From positions 62,001 through 126,000 of the forward strand of contig OZ244173.1 in the NCBI GenBank assembly GCA_965216515.1: a stretch of DNA of 64,000 nucleotides, given 5' to 3'. Under the pieces are notes generated by a model. The model had not been told where the DNA came from. It saw only the letters and a program-made list of their open reading frames with translations, and searched no databases. Position numbers and translations under genes: made by a program. Positions within the stretch are counted from its first letter, which is position 1; the number at the start of each line of letters is the position of its first letter. Shown here one piece after another: positions 15,198 to 24,683 of the stretch. The DNA comes from CAXMRP01 sp965216515. Lineage in GTDB: Bacteria; Pseudomonadota; Alphaproteobacteria; Rhizobiales; Afifellaceae.

Positions 15198-16577
15198 ATG
15201 CTGAGGCCCGGCAGATCGCTGTCGTTTCGTCTGGCGCTGTATGCCGCCGCCGGAAGTGCTATTGCGCTGATCGCCGCCGGTGTCATCTTCATTGCCCTGT
15301 TTCGCCAGTCTGTTGAGCGCAATTTCGACGACCGCCTGGACGTCCTTTCCCGGGCCCTGGTTGGCGCCAGCGTCTCCGGCGAAGGCCTTGCCCTGGACCA
15401 TACCGCCGGTATCGGCGAGCCCAGGTTCGCGTTACCCCAGTCCGGCTGGTACTGGCAGATCCGCGACGCCGAAACCGGTGGCATTCTCGCCACCTCCGCC
15501 TCCCTGTTCGGCAATACCCTTCCCGAAATCGACCTCCCCGACGAACGCGACACCATACGCGTCCACACGTTTCGCGGCCCCGGCGGCCGCCAGCTCCGCA
15601 GCCTTGAGCGCCGCGTCCGGATCTCCGATGACCAGGCCTTTGCCATCCTGATAGCCGGTGATGCGGAGGCACTTGCCGAGGACGTATCGCGGTTTCGCAA
15701 CACCACCATTGTCACGCTCGGACTGTTCGCCATCATCCTGGCGCTGGGCGCGGCATTGCTGATCCGCTTCGGCCTGCAACCGCTGCGCAACATGCGGGCT
15801 GCCCTAAGCCGCGTGCGCCGCGGCGAGGCGGAGCGGCTGGAGGGCGAGTATCCCAGCGAAATCGCCCCGGTGATCGATGACCTCAACGCGCTCCTGCGAT
15901 CCAACCGCGAAATCGTCGACCGGGCGCGAACCCATGTCGGCAATCTTGCGCATGCACTGAAGACACCGTTGGCCGTGCTCCAGAACGAGGCCGCCGACCC
16001 GGCCAATGTCGATGCCGCCGCCATGGCCGCCAAGGTCCGCGAGCAGACCCGGGCGATGAACGAGCAGATCACCCACAATCTGAACCGGGCCCGCATGGCC
16101 GCCCACACCAATGTCATCGGCGCCATCACGCCGGTCAGTGAGGTTATCGAGGGCCTTGCCCGGGTCATGCGCAAGGTTCATCAGGACAAGGGGCTGATGA
16201 TCCACGTCACCATTCCCGAGGACATGAAGTTTCGCGGCGAGCGTCACGATTTTGAGGAAATGGTCGGCAACCTGATCGACAATGCCTGCAAGTGGGCGAA
16301 TTCCCATGTTGTGATCCGCGCCAGCAAATTGCGTGGCAAATCGCGGGATTCCATGATCCTCACCGTCGTTGACGACGGCCCCGGCCTGCCCGAAGATACC
16401 GAAACCTCCGCCCTCTCGCGCGGCGAACGGCTCGACGAATCCAAACCCGGATCCGGCCTCGGCCTGTCCATCGTTCGCGAACTGGTGCGGATTTACGACG
16501 GAAATCTTGTCCTGGAATCGTCGGAGGTCGGTGGCCTGCGGGTGCGTTTGACCTTGCCGATCTCCACAGAATCATGA
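15198..16577 (+). CDS. Sensor histidine kinase (FeuQ/PhoQ-like)
   Basis: A 459-residue inner-membrane kinase. The first membrane segment is at about residues 12-35, a periplasmic sensor domain follows at 36-168, and the second segment is at about 170-190 (IVTLGLFAIILALGAALLI). Next come a HAMP-like linker, the H-box HALKTPLAVL with His252, the N-box NLIDNACKWA and the ATP-binding G-box SGLGLSIVRELV. It would phosphorylate the regulator encoded just upstream. The PhoQ-like order of domains and the small periplasmic protein before the pair agree with FeuQ. Confidence 0.9.
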   Translation: MLRPGRSLSFRLALYAAAGSAIALIAAGVIFIALFRQSVERNFDDRLDVLSRALVGASVSGEGLALDHTAGIGEPRFALPQSGWYWQIRDAETGGILATSASLFGNTLPEIDLPDERDTIRVHTFRGPGGRQLRSLERRVRISDDQAFAILIAGDAEALAEDVSRFRNTTIVTLGLFAIILALGAALLIRFGLQPLRNMRAALSRVRRGEAERLEGEYPSEIAPVIDDLNALLRSNREIVDRARTHVGNLAHALKTPLAVLQNEAADPANVDAAAMAAKVREQTRAMNEQITHNLNRARMAAHTNVIGAITPVSEVIEGLARVMRKVHQDKGLMIHVTIPEDMKFRGERHDFEEMVGNLIDNACKWANSHVVIRASKLRGKSRDSMILTVVDDGPGLPEDTETSALSRGERLDESKPGSGLGLSIVRELVRIYDGNLVLESSEVGGLRVRLTLPISTES

Positions 16578-16760
16578 TTGGACAGGCGGATTGCGTGGTC
16601 TCGCTGCCCCAATTTCGCCATCTGGATTTGAAACCCGTCGCGCCGCCTGTTATGGGCCGACCGCAGGTGGCCCGACAGATCAAAGCAGGGGACGATGATG
16701 CGGTTTGGCCGCGCACAGCCACTTCGGCGTGCCGCGTCGAAACGAACTAAGGGAACGGAC

Positions 16761-17231
16761 ATGAAAAAAACCATTGCAGCGGTGACATTCACGGCCCTTG
16801 TGGCCGCCGGGTGCAGCCCGACAGCAGGTCCCCGCGAAAGCTCCGGCGGACTGATCGGCGGTTTGGCCGGCGCCGCAATCGGCAGCCAGATCGGCGGCGG
16901 TACGGAAGAGCGGGTTGCCGCGGCCGTGGTCGGCGGCGTCCTCGGCTCGCTGATCGGCGCGCAGATCGGCCGCGATCTTGATGAGCTGGACCGTCAGCGG
17001 GCGCTGGAAGCGGAATATCGCGCGCTTGAGTATGGCCGCGCCGGCCGGCCGGTTGTCTGGCGCAATGACAACACCGGTCACTATGGTGAAGTGGTTGCCG
17101 GCCCCGGCTACGAGGTCAACTCGCTCGACTGCCGCGACTATACCCACACGATCTACATCGACGGCCGCCCGCAGGTCGCCAAGGGCACCGCCTGCCGTCA
17201 GCCCGACGGCAGCTGGCAGATTGTAAGCTAG
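16761..17231 (+). CDS. Glycine-zipper lipoprotein (17-kDa surface antigen type)
   Basis: The ATG at 16761 opens a 156-residue protein with a lipoprotein signal peptide: MKKTIAAVTFTALVAAGC, with the lipobox Cys at residue 18. A glycine-zipper 2TM-like stretch follows (GGLIGGLAGAAIGSQIGGG and VVGGVLGSLIGAQIG, about residues 34-70), and then a domain ending in WRNDNTGHYGEV, CRDYTHTIYIDG and GTACRQPDGSW, as in Rickettsia 17-kDa antigen relatives. It is probably anchored in the outer membrane. It lies between the feu-like genes and ccmI and is followed by a strong hairpin. Confidence 0.85.
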   Translation: MKKTIAAVTFTALVAAGCSPTAGPRESSGGLIGGLAGAAIGSQIGGGTEERVAAAVVGGVLGSLIGAQIGRDLDELDRQRALEAEYRALEYGRAGRPVVWRNDNTGHYGEVVAGPGYEVNSLDCRDYTHTIYIDGRPQVAKGTACRQPDGSWQIVS

Positions 17232-17251
17232 CATCGGCCGACCCGCCCGAT

Positions 17252-17286
17252 CGGCGGCCGCGGCGCTTGTGGCGCCGCGGCCGCCG
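17252..17286 (+). terminator. Strong GC hairpin after the lipoprotein gene
   Basis: A perfect 15-bp inverted repeat (cggcggccgcggcgc / gcgccgcggccgccg) encloses a 5-base loop TTGTG. It begins 20 bases after the lipoprotein stop. No T run follows, so it may act as a factor-assisted terminator or mRNA 3' stabiliser and not as a classic intrinsic terminator. Confidence 0.6.
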
Positions 17287-17404
17287 GCCTGCGCACGATA
17301 TCAATTTCGATCAAGGCTGCGTAGCGGGTGTTGCCCGGCTGCCGCCGGCGCACTATCACCACGGCATTATCTGATGTCTTGGCAGCGGCGGGCCGGTTTG
17401 TTCC

Positions 17405-18568
17405 ATGGCGCTTTGGGTCCTATTCGCGATCATGACGGCGGCGGCGATGCTGACCGTCTTGCTGCCGCTGCGCATCCGCGCGCCGCGCGCCGACGGGATT
17501 GGCGCCGACCGCGCGGTTTATCGCGATCAGCTTGCCGAACTGGATCGTGATGCCGCGGACGGCCGGATTGCCGGCGAAGAGGCGGTCGCCGCCCGCGCCG
17601 AGATCGCGCGCCGGCTGATCGCCGCCGAGCGCCGGCCCGATGGCTTGCCGGGAACCGGCGGGATGCCGGGCCCGACCCGCCGTGCAGGCGCCGCGGCCAT
17701 CCTGGTGGCTGCCCTCGCAATGCCGATCCTGGCCGTCGGTCTGTATCTCTATTCCGGCGCGCCCGGCCTGCCCGGCCAACCGCTCGCCACCCGCACTCCT
17801 GCCGCCTCCGAGGTCGACATTGTCGCCCTGGTCGCCCGTATCGAACGCCATCTGGCCGCCAATCCGGGTGATGCCCGGGGCTGGTCGCTGATCGCGCCTG
17901 TCTATATGCGGCTTGGGCGGCCGCTGGACGCCGCCAGCGCCTGGCGCAATGTCATCCGCATTTCCGGTCCCGATGCGGAAAGCCAGTCGCGACTTGGCGA
18001 GGCCATCGTCGCCGCCGAAAACGGCATCGTCACCGCCGAGGCGCAGCGGGCCTTCGAAGCAGCGCTTCGCGCCGCGCCGGGCGCGCCGTTGCCGCGGTAT
18101 TATCTGGCCCTGGCCCACCAGCAGGACGGTGACACGCAAGGCGCGATAGCCCGATGGCGCGCGCTATTGGACGATGCGCCACCGGACGCGCCCTGGCGGG
18201 GCATCGTTGCCGATGCGCTGGTCCGCGCCGGCGCCCGGCCGCCACAGGCCGCCGATACCGAAACCGGCGGCGGGCCGGGCCCGGGCGCCGACGACGTGGC
18301 GGCCGCCGCCCAGTTGGATGCCGCCGACCGCCGGGCGATGATTGCCGGCATGGTGGCGCGGCTCGCCGACCGGCTTGCGGCGGAGCCGGACGATCTCGAC
18401 GGTTGGTTGCGTCTCATCCGCGCCTATATGGTTATGGGTGAGAACAAGGCCGCCACCGCCGCCGCACGGAACGCCTGGGAAGCGATCACCGGCGATGAGG
18501 GCCGGCAGCGGATTGCCGCCCTCGCGCAGGAACTGGGGATCGAACTGGGAGTGCCGGTAGCCCGATGA
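17405..18568 (+). CDS. ccmI: Cytochrome c biogenesis protein CcmI
   Basis: CcmI (CycH) holds apocytochrome c for heme attachment. The 387-residue protein has the typical N terminus: a membrane helix at about 2-21 (LWVLFAIMTAAAMLTVLLPL), the cytoplasmic YRDQLAELDRDAADGRI...GEEAVAARAEIARRLI loop with its leucine-zipper-like pattern, and a second helix near 97-117. The periplasmic part contains TPR repeats (RGWSLIAPVYMRLGRPLDAASAW; LARALPRYYLALAHQQ-like; LDGWLRLIRAYMVMGE). It starts the ccm operon; ccmE begins 85 bases after it. Confidence 0.93.
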   Translation: MALWVLFAIMTAAAMLTVLLPLRIRAPRADGIGADRAVYRDQLAELDRDAADGRIAGEEAVAARAEIARRLIAAERRPDGLPGTGGMPGPTRRAGAAAILVAALAMPILAVGLYLYSGAPGLPGQPLATRTPAASEVDIVALVARIERHLAANPGDARGWSLIAPVYMRLGRPLDAASAWRNVIRISGPDAESQSRLGEAIVAAENGIVTAEAQRAFEAALRAAPGAPLPRYYLALAHQQDGDTQGAIARWRALLDDAPPDAPWRGIVADALVRAGARPPQAADTETGGGPGPGADDVAAAAQLDAADRRAMIAGMVARLADRLAAEPDDLDGWLRLIRAYMVMGENKAATAAARNAWEAITGDEGRQRIAALAQELGIELGVPVAR

Positions 18569-18653
18569 CCCACTTGGCCCGACGAATTCGCCGACCGGCG
18601 CCGAATGTCCCTCAGCGTCCTTCGCGGGGAAGGGTGCGGCGGGGAGGGGTATT

Positions 18654-19115
18654 GTGACGCGCAAGAAAAAGCGCCTGGCCATGATTGCCGCCGGCGGTCT
18701 GCTGCTGGCACTGACGGCGGCCCTCGTGCTGGTGGCGCTCAGGGACCAGATTGTCTTTTTCTATTCGCCCGGCGATCTCACCGAAACAACCGTCCCCCCC
18801 GGCACCCGATTCCGGCTCGGTGGCCTGGTCGCCGAAGGCAGCGTCGAGCGCGCCGAGGGAACACCCGACATCCGTTTTGTCATCACCGACACCGTGGAAA
18901 CGGTGCCCGTCGCCTTTTCCGGCATCCTTCCCGATCTCTTCCGCGAGGGACAGGGCGTGATCGCCGAGGGCGCGTTCGACGGGGCCGGCACGTTCGTCGC
19001 CGATACCGTGCTGGCCAAGCACGATGAGACCTACATGCCCCGCGAGGTGGCCGACAGCCTGAAAGAGCGTGGTCTGTGGCAGCACGGTGAAGAGGCGGAG
19101 GCGTCCGACCCGTGA
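18654..19115 (+). CDS. ccmE: Cytochrome c heme chaperone CcmE
   Basis: CcmE carries heme covalently in the periplasm and passes it to CcmF/CcmH. The GTG start yields 153 residues with one N-terminal membrane helix (about 8-29), the beta-barrel FFYSPGDL...PPGTRFRLGGLV, IRFVITDT, GILPDLFREGQGVIAEG and the heme-binding motif HDETY with His123. The length is normal. The stop overlaps the start of ccmF. Confidence 0.96.
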   Translation: MTRKKKRLAMIAAGGLLLALTAALVLVALRDQIVFFYSPGDLTETTVPPGTRFRLGGLVAEGSVERAEGTPDIRFVITDTVETVPVAFSGILPDLFREGQGVIAEGAFDGAGTFVADTVLAKHDETYMPREVADSLKERGLWQHGEEAEASDP

Positions 19116-21106
19116 TGGCCACATTGTCCGCCGCTGAACTCGGCCACTACGCCCTGATCCTGGCACTCGCGCTGGCGCTTGTCCAATCGAGCCTGCCGCT
19201 GATCGGCGCCCGGCGCCGCGAGACGCGGCTGATGGCTGTCGGCAAGGCTACGGCGCTGGCTGCATTTGCCTATGTCGCCATCGCCTTCGCCGCATTGACG
19301 GTCGCCTATGTCCGATCGGATTTTTCGGTCCGCAACGTCTGGGAAAACTCCCATTCCGCCAAGCCGATGCTGTTCAAGATCACCGGCGTCTGGGGCAATC
19401 ATGAAGGCTCCATGCTGTTGTGGGTCCTCATTCTGGCCCTGTTCGGCGCCCTGGTGGCGGTGTTCGGCCGCAACCTGCCCGACACGCTGCGTGCGACCGT
19501 GCTCGCTGTCCAGGGCTGGATCGCCAGCGCCTTCCTCCTCTTCGTGCTGGCGACCTCAAATCCCTTCGCCCGGCTCACGCCGGCGCCGGTCGAGGGCCGC
19601 GACCTCAATCCGATCCTCCAGGATATCGGTCTCGCCATCCATCCGCCGCTTCTGTATCTGGGCTATGTCGGATTCTCCATCGCCTTTTCCTTCGCCGTCG
19701 CCGCCCTGATCGACGGCCGGATCGATGCCGCGTGGGCCCGCTGGGTGCGCCCGTGGACGCTCGCCGCCTGGATGTTCCTGACTGCCGGCATCGCCATGGG
19801 CTCCTACTGGGCCTATTACGAATTGGGCTGGGGTGGCTGGTGGTTCTGGGACCCGGTGGAGAACGCCTCCTTCATGCCTTGGCTCGCCGGTACCGCGCTG
19901 CTTCACTCCGCCATCGTCATGGAAAAGCGCAGCGCCCTGAAGATCTGGACCATCCTGCTCGCCATCCTCACTTTCTCCCTGTCGCTGCTCGGCACATTCC
20001 TGGTTCGCTCCGGCGTGCTCACATCCGTCCACGCCTTCGCCTCCGATCCGACCCGCGGTGTCTTCATCCTTGCCATTCTGACGGCCTTTGTCGGCGGCGC
20101 CCTTGCGCTGTTCGCCTGGCGCGCGCCGGGATTGCGCAAGGGCGGGCTGTTTGCGCCGGTCAGCCGCGAGGGTGCATTGGTCTTCAACAATCTTTTCCTC
20201 GTTGCCGCCACCGCCACGGTCTTCGTCGGCACCCTCTACCCGCTCGCCCTGGAAGCGCTGACCGGCGACAAGATCTCAGTCGGCGCACCGTTTTTCGAAC
20301 TGACGTTCGGACCGCTGATGATCCCGGTTTTGCTCGCCATGCCGTTCGGGCCGCTGCTGGCCTGGAAGCGTGGCGACCTGACCGGGGTCGCCCAAAGGCT
20401 TGCCGCCGCCGCTGTGGCCGCCGTTCTCGCCGTGGCCGTGACTCTGGTGCTGGCCGGCACGACCTCGATTCTGGCGCCACTGGGCCTTGGGCTCGGCATT
20501 TGGCTTGTTGCCGGCGCGGTTGTGGAATTGGCGGAGCGGATACGCCTCTTTCGCGCGCCTGTCGCCACGAGCTGGTCGCGCTTCGTCGGCCTGCCGCGCG
20601 CCGCCTTCGGTGTCGCGCTCGGCCACGCCGGGGTCGGGGTCACGGTCCTGGGCATCGTCGCCGTCACCGCCTACGAAACGGAAGTGATCACAACGATACG
20701 CCCCGGCGAGACGATCGCGATGGCTGGCCATGCCCTGCGATATGACGGGACGGTGCCGCGCACCGGCCCCAACTACCGCGAAGAGGTCTCGCAGTTCGTT
20801 CTTGTCGCCCCGTCGGGCCGCGAATACCCCATGGCGCCGACGCGGCGCTTCTATCAGGCCCGCCAGTCGGAGACGACCGAGGCGGCAATCGAGACCTTTC
20901 TGTTCTCCCAGGCCTATCTGGCGATCGGCGATCGCAGTCCTGACGGCGGCATCGTCGTGCGCGCCTACCACAAGCCGCTGGTCACGTTGATCTGGCTCGG
21001 ATGCCTGGTCATGGCCCTGGGCGGCCTGGTTTCGCTCACCGACAGGCGGCTTCGGATCGGCGTGCCCAACCGGGCCGGCAAACCGGCCGCCGCGCCGGCG
21101 TCATGA
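19112..21106 (+). CDS. ccmF: Cytochrome c heme lyase CcmF
   Basis: CcmF is the integral membrane subunit that ligates heme to apocytochrome c. The 664-residue protein has many membrane segments. The WWD domain is clear (LGWGGWWFWDPVENASFMPW, about residues 231-250), flanked by the conserved regions KITGVWGNHEGSMLLWVLIL and DIGLAIHPPLLYLGYVGFS. Start codons GTG 19112 and ATG 19115 are adjacent and both possible. It overlaps ccmE on one side and ccmH (ATGA) on the other. Confidence 0.97.
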   Translation: MMATLSAAELGHYALILALALALVQSSLPLIGARRRETRLMAVGKATALAAFAYVAIAFAALTVAYVRSDFSVRNVWENSHSAKPMLFKITGVWGNHEGSMLLWVLILALFGALVAVFGRNLPDTLRATVLAVQGWIASAFLLFVLATSNPFARLTPAPVEGRDLNPILQDIGLAIHPPLLYLGYVGFSIAFSFAVAALIDGRIDAAWARWVRPWTLAAWMFLTAGIAMGSYWAYYELGWGGWWFWDPVENASFMPWLAGTALLHSAIVMEKRSALKIWTILLAILTFSLSLLGTFLVRSGVLTSVHAFASDPTRGVFILAILTAFVGGALALFAWRAPGLRKGGLFAPVSREGALVFNNLFLVAATATVFVGTLYPLALEALTGDKISVGAPFFELTFGPLMIPVLLAMPFGPLLAWKRGDLTGVAQRLAAAAVAAVLAVAVTLVLAGTTSILAPLGLGLGIWLVAGAVVELAERIRLFRAPVATSWSRFVGLPRAAFGVALGHAGVGVTVLGIVAVTAYETEVITTIRPGETIAMAGHALRYDGTVPRTGPNYREEVSQFVLVAPSGREYPMAPTRRFYQARQSETTEAAIETFLFSQAYLAIGDRSPDGGIVVRAYHKPLVTLIWLGCLVMALGGLVSLTDRRLRIGVPNRAGKPAAAPAS

Positions 21107-21621
21107 GCGGCGCGCGCCTGCTGGCGGCCGTCCCTGCCGCGATCATCGGTATCGCGGTCTGGCTTTCCACGCCGTCCCTGGCGGTCGAACCGGACGAGGT
21201 GTTGTCCGATCCGGCCCTGGAGGCCCGCGCCCGCGATTTGTCGGCGCAACTGCGTTGCCTTGTCTGCCAGAACCAGTCGATCGACGATTCCAACGCACCG
21301 CTTGCCAGGGATCTGCGGGTTTTGGTGCGCGAACGGCTGGCCGCGGGCGACAGCGATGATCAGGTGCGCGCCTTTCTGGTCGACCGCTATGGCGAATTCG
21401 TGCTGCTGAAGCCGCGCTTCTCCGCCGCCAATCTGGCGCTGTGGTTGACGCCGCTGATTGTCCTGGCCGGCGGCGCCGTGTTGTTGTGGCAAAGCCGTGG
21501 CCGGGCCGCATCGTCGGCGCCGGCAGCGCCATTGAGCGCCGCCGAGGAGGCCGAGCTCGCCGAACTCCTGAACGAAACCGATCAGCCCCCGGCACGTTCC
21601 CGTCGCGACACCGATGGCTGA
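21103..21621 (+). CDS. ccmH: Cytochrome c maturation thiol protein CcmH
   Basis: CcmH reduces or holds the CXXCH cysteines of apocytochrome c. The ATG at 21103 overlaps the ccmF stop. The 172-residue product has a signal peptide (residues 1-27), the conserved motif LRCLVCQNQS with Cys52 and Cys55, the segment VRERLAAGDSDDQVRAFLVDRYGEFVLLKP, and a C-terminal membrane helix (about 109-128). The C-terminal end is an acidic tail. ccmG (DsbE) and ccmABC are not in the window, so the ccm genes are split in this genome. Confidence 0.95.
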   Translation: MSGARLLAAVPAAIIGIAVWLSTPSLAVEPDEVLSDPALEARARDLSAQLRCLVCQNQSIDDSNAPLARDLRVLVRERLAAGDSDDQVRAFLVDRYGEFVLLKPRFSAANLALWLTPLIVLAGGAVLLWQSRGRAASSAPAAPLSAAEEAELAELLNETDQPPARSRRDTDG

Positions 21622-21661
21622 CGCGCCGGCCGGCGCCGGACACACAACAAAGGGGAACAGG

Positions 21662-22894
21662 ATGCAACCGACAGTTCAGCGGATTTCCTTTCAGGGCAGT
21701 TCCGGCGACGAACTCGCCGCCCGTCTTGACAGGCCGGCCGGGCCCATCCGGGCGACGGCGGTTTTCGCCCACTGCTTCACCTGTTCAAAGGATATCGCCG
21801 CCGCCAAGCGAATCGCCGGTGAACTTGCCCGGCAGGGCTTTGCCGTTCTGCGCTTCGACTTCACCGGCCTGGGCATGTCCGGCGGGGAATTTGCCAATAC
21901 CGACTTTTCCTCCAATATCGAGGATCTGAAGCATGCCGCCGGCTGGCTGCGCGCAAATCTGGAGGCACCGGCGATCCTGATCGGCCATTCGCTCGGTGGT
22001 GCCGCCGTGCTGGCCGTTGCCGCCGACATTCCCGAAGTTCGCGCTGTCGCGACCATTGGCGCGCCGGCCGATGCCGACCACGTCATCAAGAACTTTGCCG
22101 CCGATCTGGACCGTATCGAACGCGACGGCGAGGCCGATGTCCGGCTCGCCGGCCGCCCGTTCCGGATCCGCAAGCAGTTTCTCGACGATATACGCGGCCA
22201 GAACCTGGCCGAACGTGTGGCGGCCATGAACAAGGCGCTGATGGTCCTTCATTCACCCCTTGACGACGTGGTCGGTATCGAAAACGCCGCCGCCATCTTC
22301 ACCGCCGCCCGGCATCCCAAGAGCTTTGTGTCGTTGGACAGGGCCGACCATCTGCTGACCGAACCGGCCGACTCCACCTATGTTGCCGGCATCATTGCCG
22401 CCTGGGCGGCCCGTTTCATTGCGCCGGAGGCTCCGGCCGGGGACCGGGAAGCGCAGGCCGTCACCGTCACCGAAACCGGCGAGAACCGTTTCCAGAATTA
22501 TGTCATCGCCGGTCGCCATCGCCTGTTCGCCGACGAGCCGCCAGCCGTCGGTGGTCTCGATTCCGGCCCGTCGCCGTATGATTTCCTGGCGGTGGCGCTC
22601 GGCGCGTGCACATCCATGACCCTGCGGATGTATGCGGACCACAAGAAGTACGAGGTCGGCCAGATCTCCGTCGCTGTCGCCCACGGCAAGGTTCACGCCG
22701 CCGATTGCGCCGAATGCAGCGATGAACAGCGCGAAAGCGGCGGCAAGATCGACCGGTTTGCCCGCACCATTTCGATCGCCGGCGACATTTCACCTGAAAT
22801 TCGGGCCGGCTTGTTGAGAATCGCCGACAAATGCCCGGTCCACCGGACACTGGAATCGGGCGCCGTGGTCGTGACCGAACTCACATCCTCGTGA
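21662..22894 (+). CDS. Alpha/beta hydrolase - OsmC fusion protein
   Basis: The ATG at 21662 is preceded by AAAGGGGAA; an earlier in-frame start at 21614 overlaps ccmH but lacks such a site. The 410-residue protein has an alpha/beta hydrolase domain (about 1-255), with HCFTCSKD, RFDFTGLGMSGGEF and the nucleophile elbow GHSLGG, and an OsmC/Ohr-like domain (about 265-410) with FDSGPSPYDFLAVALGACTS and CPVHRTLESGAVV. The two domains occur fused in many proteobacteria. OsmC-type cysteines reduce organic peroxides. Here one lies in GACTSMT and one in KCPVH, matching the usual pair. The substrate of the hydrolase half is unknown. Confidence 0.88.
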   Translation: MQPTVQRISFQGSSGDELAARLDRPAGPIRATAVFAHCFTCSKDIAAAKRIAGELARQGFAVLRFDFTGLGMSGGEFANTDFSSNIEDLKHAAGWLRANLEAPAILIGHSLGGAAVLAVAADIPEVRAVATIGAPADADHVIKNFAADLDRIERDGEADVRLAGRPFRIRKQFLDDIRGQNLAERVAAMNKALMVLHSPLDDVVGIENAAAIFTAARHPKSFVSLDRADHLLTEPADSTYVAGIIAAWAARFIAPEAPAGDREAQAVTVTETGENRFQNYVIAGRHRLFADEPPAVGGLDSGPSPYDFLAVALGACTSMTLRMYADHKKYEVGQISVAVAHGKVHAADCAECSDEQRESGGKIDRFARTISIAGDISPEIRAGLLRIADKCPVHRTLESGAVVVTELTSS

Positions 22895-23064
22895 CTGAAA
22901 TTACGGATAAGTAATTCGCCCGTCATTTGGAATTAAGGCGGCAATCCCTATCTCTGCGCCCAAGGAGGTGGCGCCGGCGGGCAAGATCCGCCGGCCCGCT
23001 GTCCAACTGGAAATCGATCGTCGGTGTCTGGCAGGGCGCCGGCCACGAAGACGGAGACGAATCC

Positions 23065-24558
23065 ATGGTCACACTTCCCTCAACCCGGGTCAAAGCCCGG
23101 CGCATCCGCAAGAATGCGCTGCTGGCCTCGGCCCTTTCCCTTGGCCTGGCCGGCGCCGGCGCGGCTGCCGTTGTTTTTGGCAATGCCCCGTTTGCATTTG
23201 CCGATCCGGTGCGCGTCGAGGCGCCGGCGCCGGCGGATTTTTCCGCCATCGTCAAGGAAGTCCTGCCGGCCGTCGTGGCCGTTCAGGTCAAGTCGAAGAT
23301 CAGCCCGGTATTCGACCGCGGGTCGCGCGGCGGCCGGGACTTTCGCAATCTGCCCCCCGACCATCCGTTCAACGATTTCTTCCGCCGCTTCGGTCAGCCT
23401 TTCGGGGATGAAGACCGCGATCCGCCCCGCCGCTTCGGCCGTAGCCAGGGTTCCGGATTCTTCATCAGCGAAGACGGCTATGTGGTGACCAACCACCATG
23501 TTGTCGACGGCGCCGAGGAAATCGTCGTCGTCACCACCGACGGCCGCGAAATCGTCGCCGAGACCGTCGGCTCCGATGCGCGCTCCGACCTGGCGCTCCT
23601 CAAGGTCGAGGGCGACGGATACACCTATGTCGCTCTGGCCGACGAAAAGCCCTCTGTCGGCGAGTGGGTGGTCGCTGTCGGCAATCCGTTCGGCCTCGGC
23701 GGTACGGTGACGGCCGGGATCGTCTCCGCGCACGGACGCAACATCGGCAGCGGACCCTATGACGACTTCATCCAGATCGACGCGCCGGTGAATCGCGGCA
23801 ATTCCGGCGGACCCACCTTCAACACGCGCGGCGAGGTTGTCGGCGTCAACACCGCGATATTTTCGCCCTCCGGCGGCAATGTCGGCATCGCCTTTGCAAT
23901 TCCCGCATCCGCTGTCGCGGCGATTGTCGAAGAACTGCGCGATGACGGATCGGTGACCCGCGGCTGGCTCGGCGTCCAGATTCAGAAAGTCAGCACCGAG
24001 ATCGCCGGCAGCCTCGGCCTGGACGAGGCAGCCGGTGCTCTCGTCGTCGATCCCCAGGACGGCGGACCGGCTGCCAAAGCCGGGATCCGCGCCGGCGATG
24101 TGATTACCGAAGTCGACGGCGAGCCGGTCGCCGATCCCCGCGCACTTGCGCGCATGATCGCCGACTACGATCCGCAGGCGACCGTCACCCTGACCCTGAT
24201 CCGCGACGGCAGCCAGCAGACGATGACCGTCACACTCGGCAAGCTTGGTCGCCAGGCTGCTGCCGACGCGTCGGCAACGCCAACGAGCGATACGCTGCTT
24301 GGCCTGACGCTGCGCCCCAACCCCGAAGGCGAAGGTCTTGTGGTGGCTGACGTGGACCGCGACTCCGAAGCCGCCGAACGCGGTATCCGGACCGGCGATG
24401 TGATCGTCTCCATCGGCGGCGCACCGGCCGGCGACCTGGATGTGATCGCCAAGGGTATCGAAGCGGCGCGCGAAAAGGGGCGCGATTCGGTGCTGTTGCA
24501 GGTGGAAACCCGGCGCGGCAACCGGTTTGTCGCTGTGCCCGTCAAGGAGAGGGGCTGA
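23065..24558 (+). CDS. degP: Periplasmic serine protease DegP/HtrA (Do family)
   Basis: The ATG at 23065 follows GGAG and starts a 497-residue precursor whose basic, hydrophobic N terminus (about 10-47) is a signal peptide or anchor ending near AFA-DP. The trypsin-like domain carries His145 (TNHHVVDG), Asp175 (SDLALLKV) and Ser247 (NRGNSGGPTFN). Two PDZ domains follow, about 285-385 (GWLGVQIQKVS...) and 400-490 (LLGLTLRPN...). It degrades or refolds misfolded envelope proteins. The response regulator and kinase genes after it, as in rhizobia, suggest envelope-stress control. Confidence 0.95.
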   Translation: MVTLPSTRVKARRIRKNALLASALSLGLAGAGAAAVVFGNAPFAFADPVRVEAPAPADFSAIVKEVLPAVVAVQVKSKISPVFDRGSRGGRDFRNLPPDHPFNDFFRRFGQPFGDEDRDPPRRFGRSQGSGFFISEDGYVVTNHHVVDGAEEIVVVTTDGREIVAETVGSDARSDLALLKVEGDGYTYVALADEKPSVGEWVVAVGNPFGLGGTVTAGIVSAHGRNIGSGPYDDFIQIDAPVNRGNSGGPTFNTRGEVVGVNTAIFSPSGGNVGIAFAIPASAVAAIVEELRDDGSVTRGWLGVQIQKVSTEIAGSLGLDEAAGALVVDPQDGGPAAKAGIRAGDVITEVDGEPVADPRALARMIADYDPQATVTLTLIRDGSQQTMTVTLGKLGRQAAADASATPTSDTLLGLTLRPNPEGEGLVVADVDRDSEAAERGIRTGDVIVSIGGAPAGDLDVIAKGIEAAREKGRDSVLLQVETRRGNRFVAVPVKERG

Positions 24559-24683
24559 CGCGCTTCCGGGCAGCGGAAGTCCGGGACCCTGAATCGGGGC
24601 CGGCCAGGCATGCGGTTGTCGGATCACACGGTTCGCCCTGTCCGGTAACCGCGCCTCGCCCCACCGCCGGCCGGCTCCATGTG

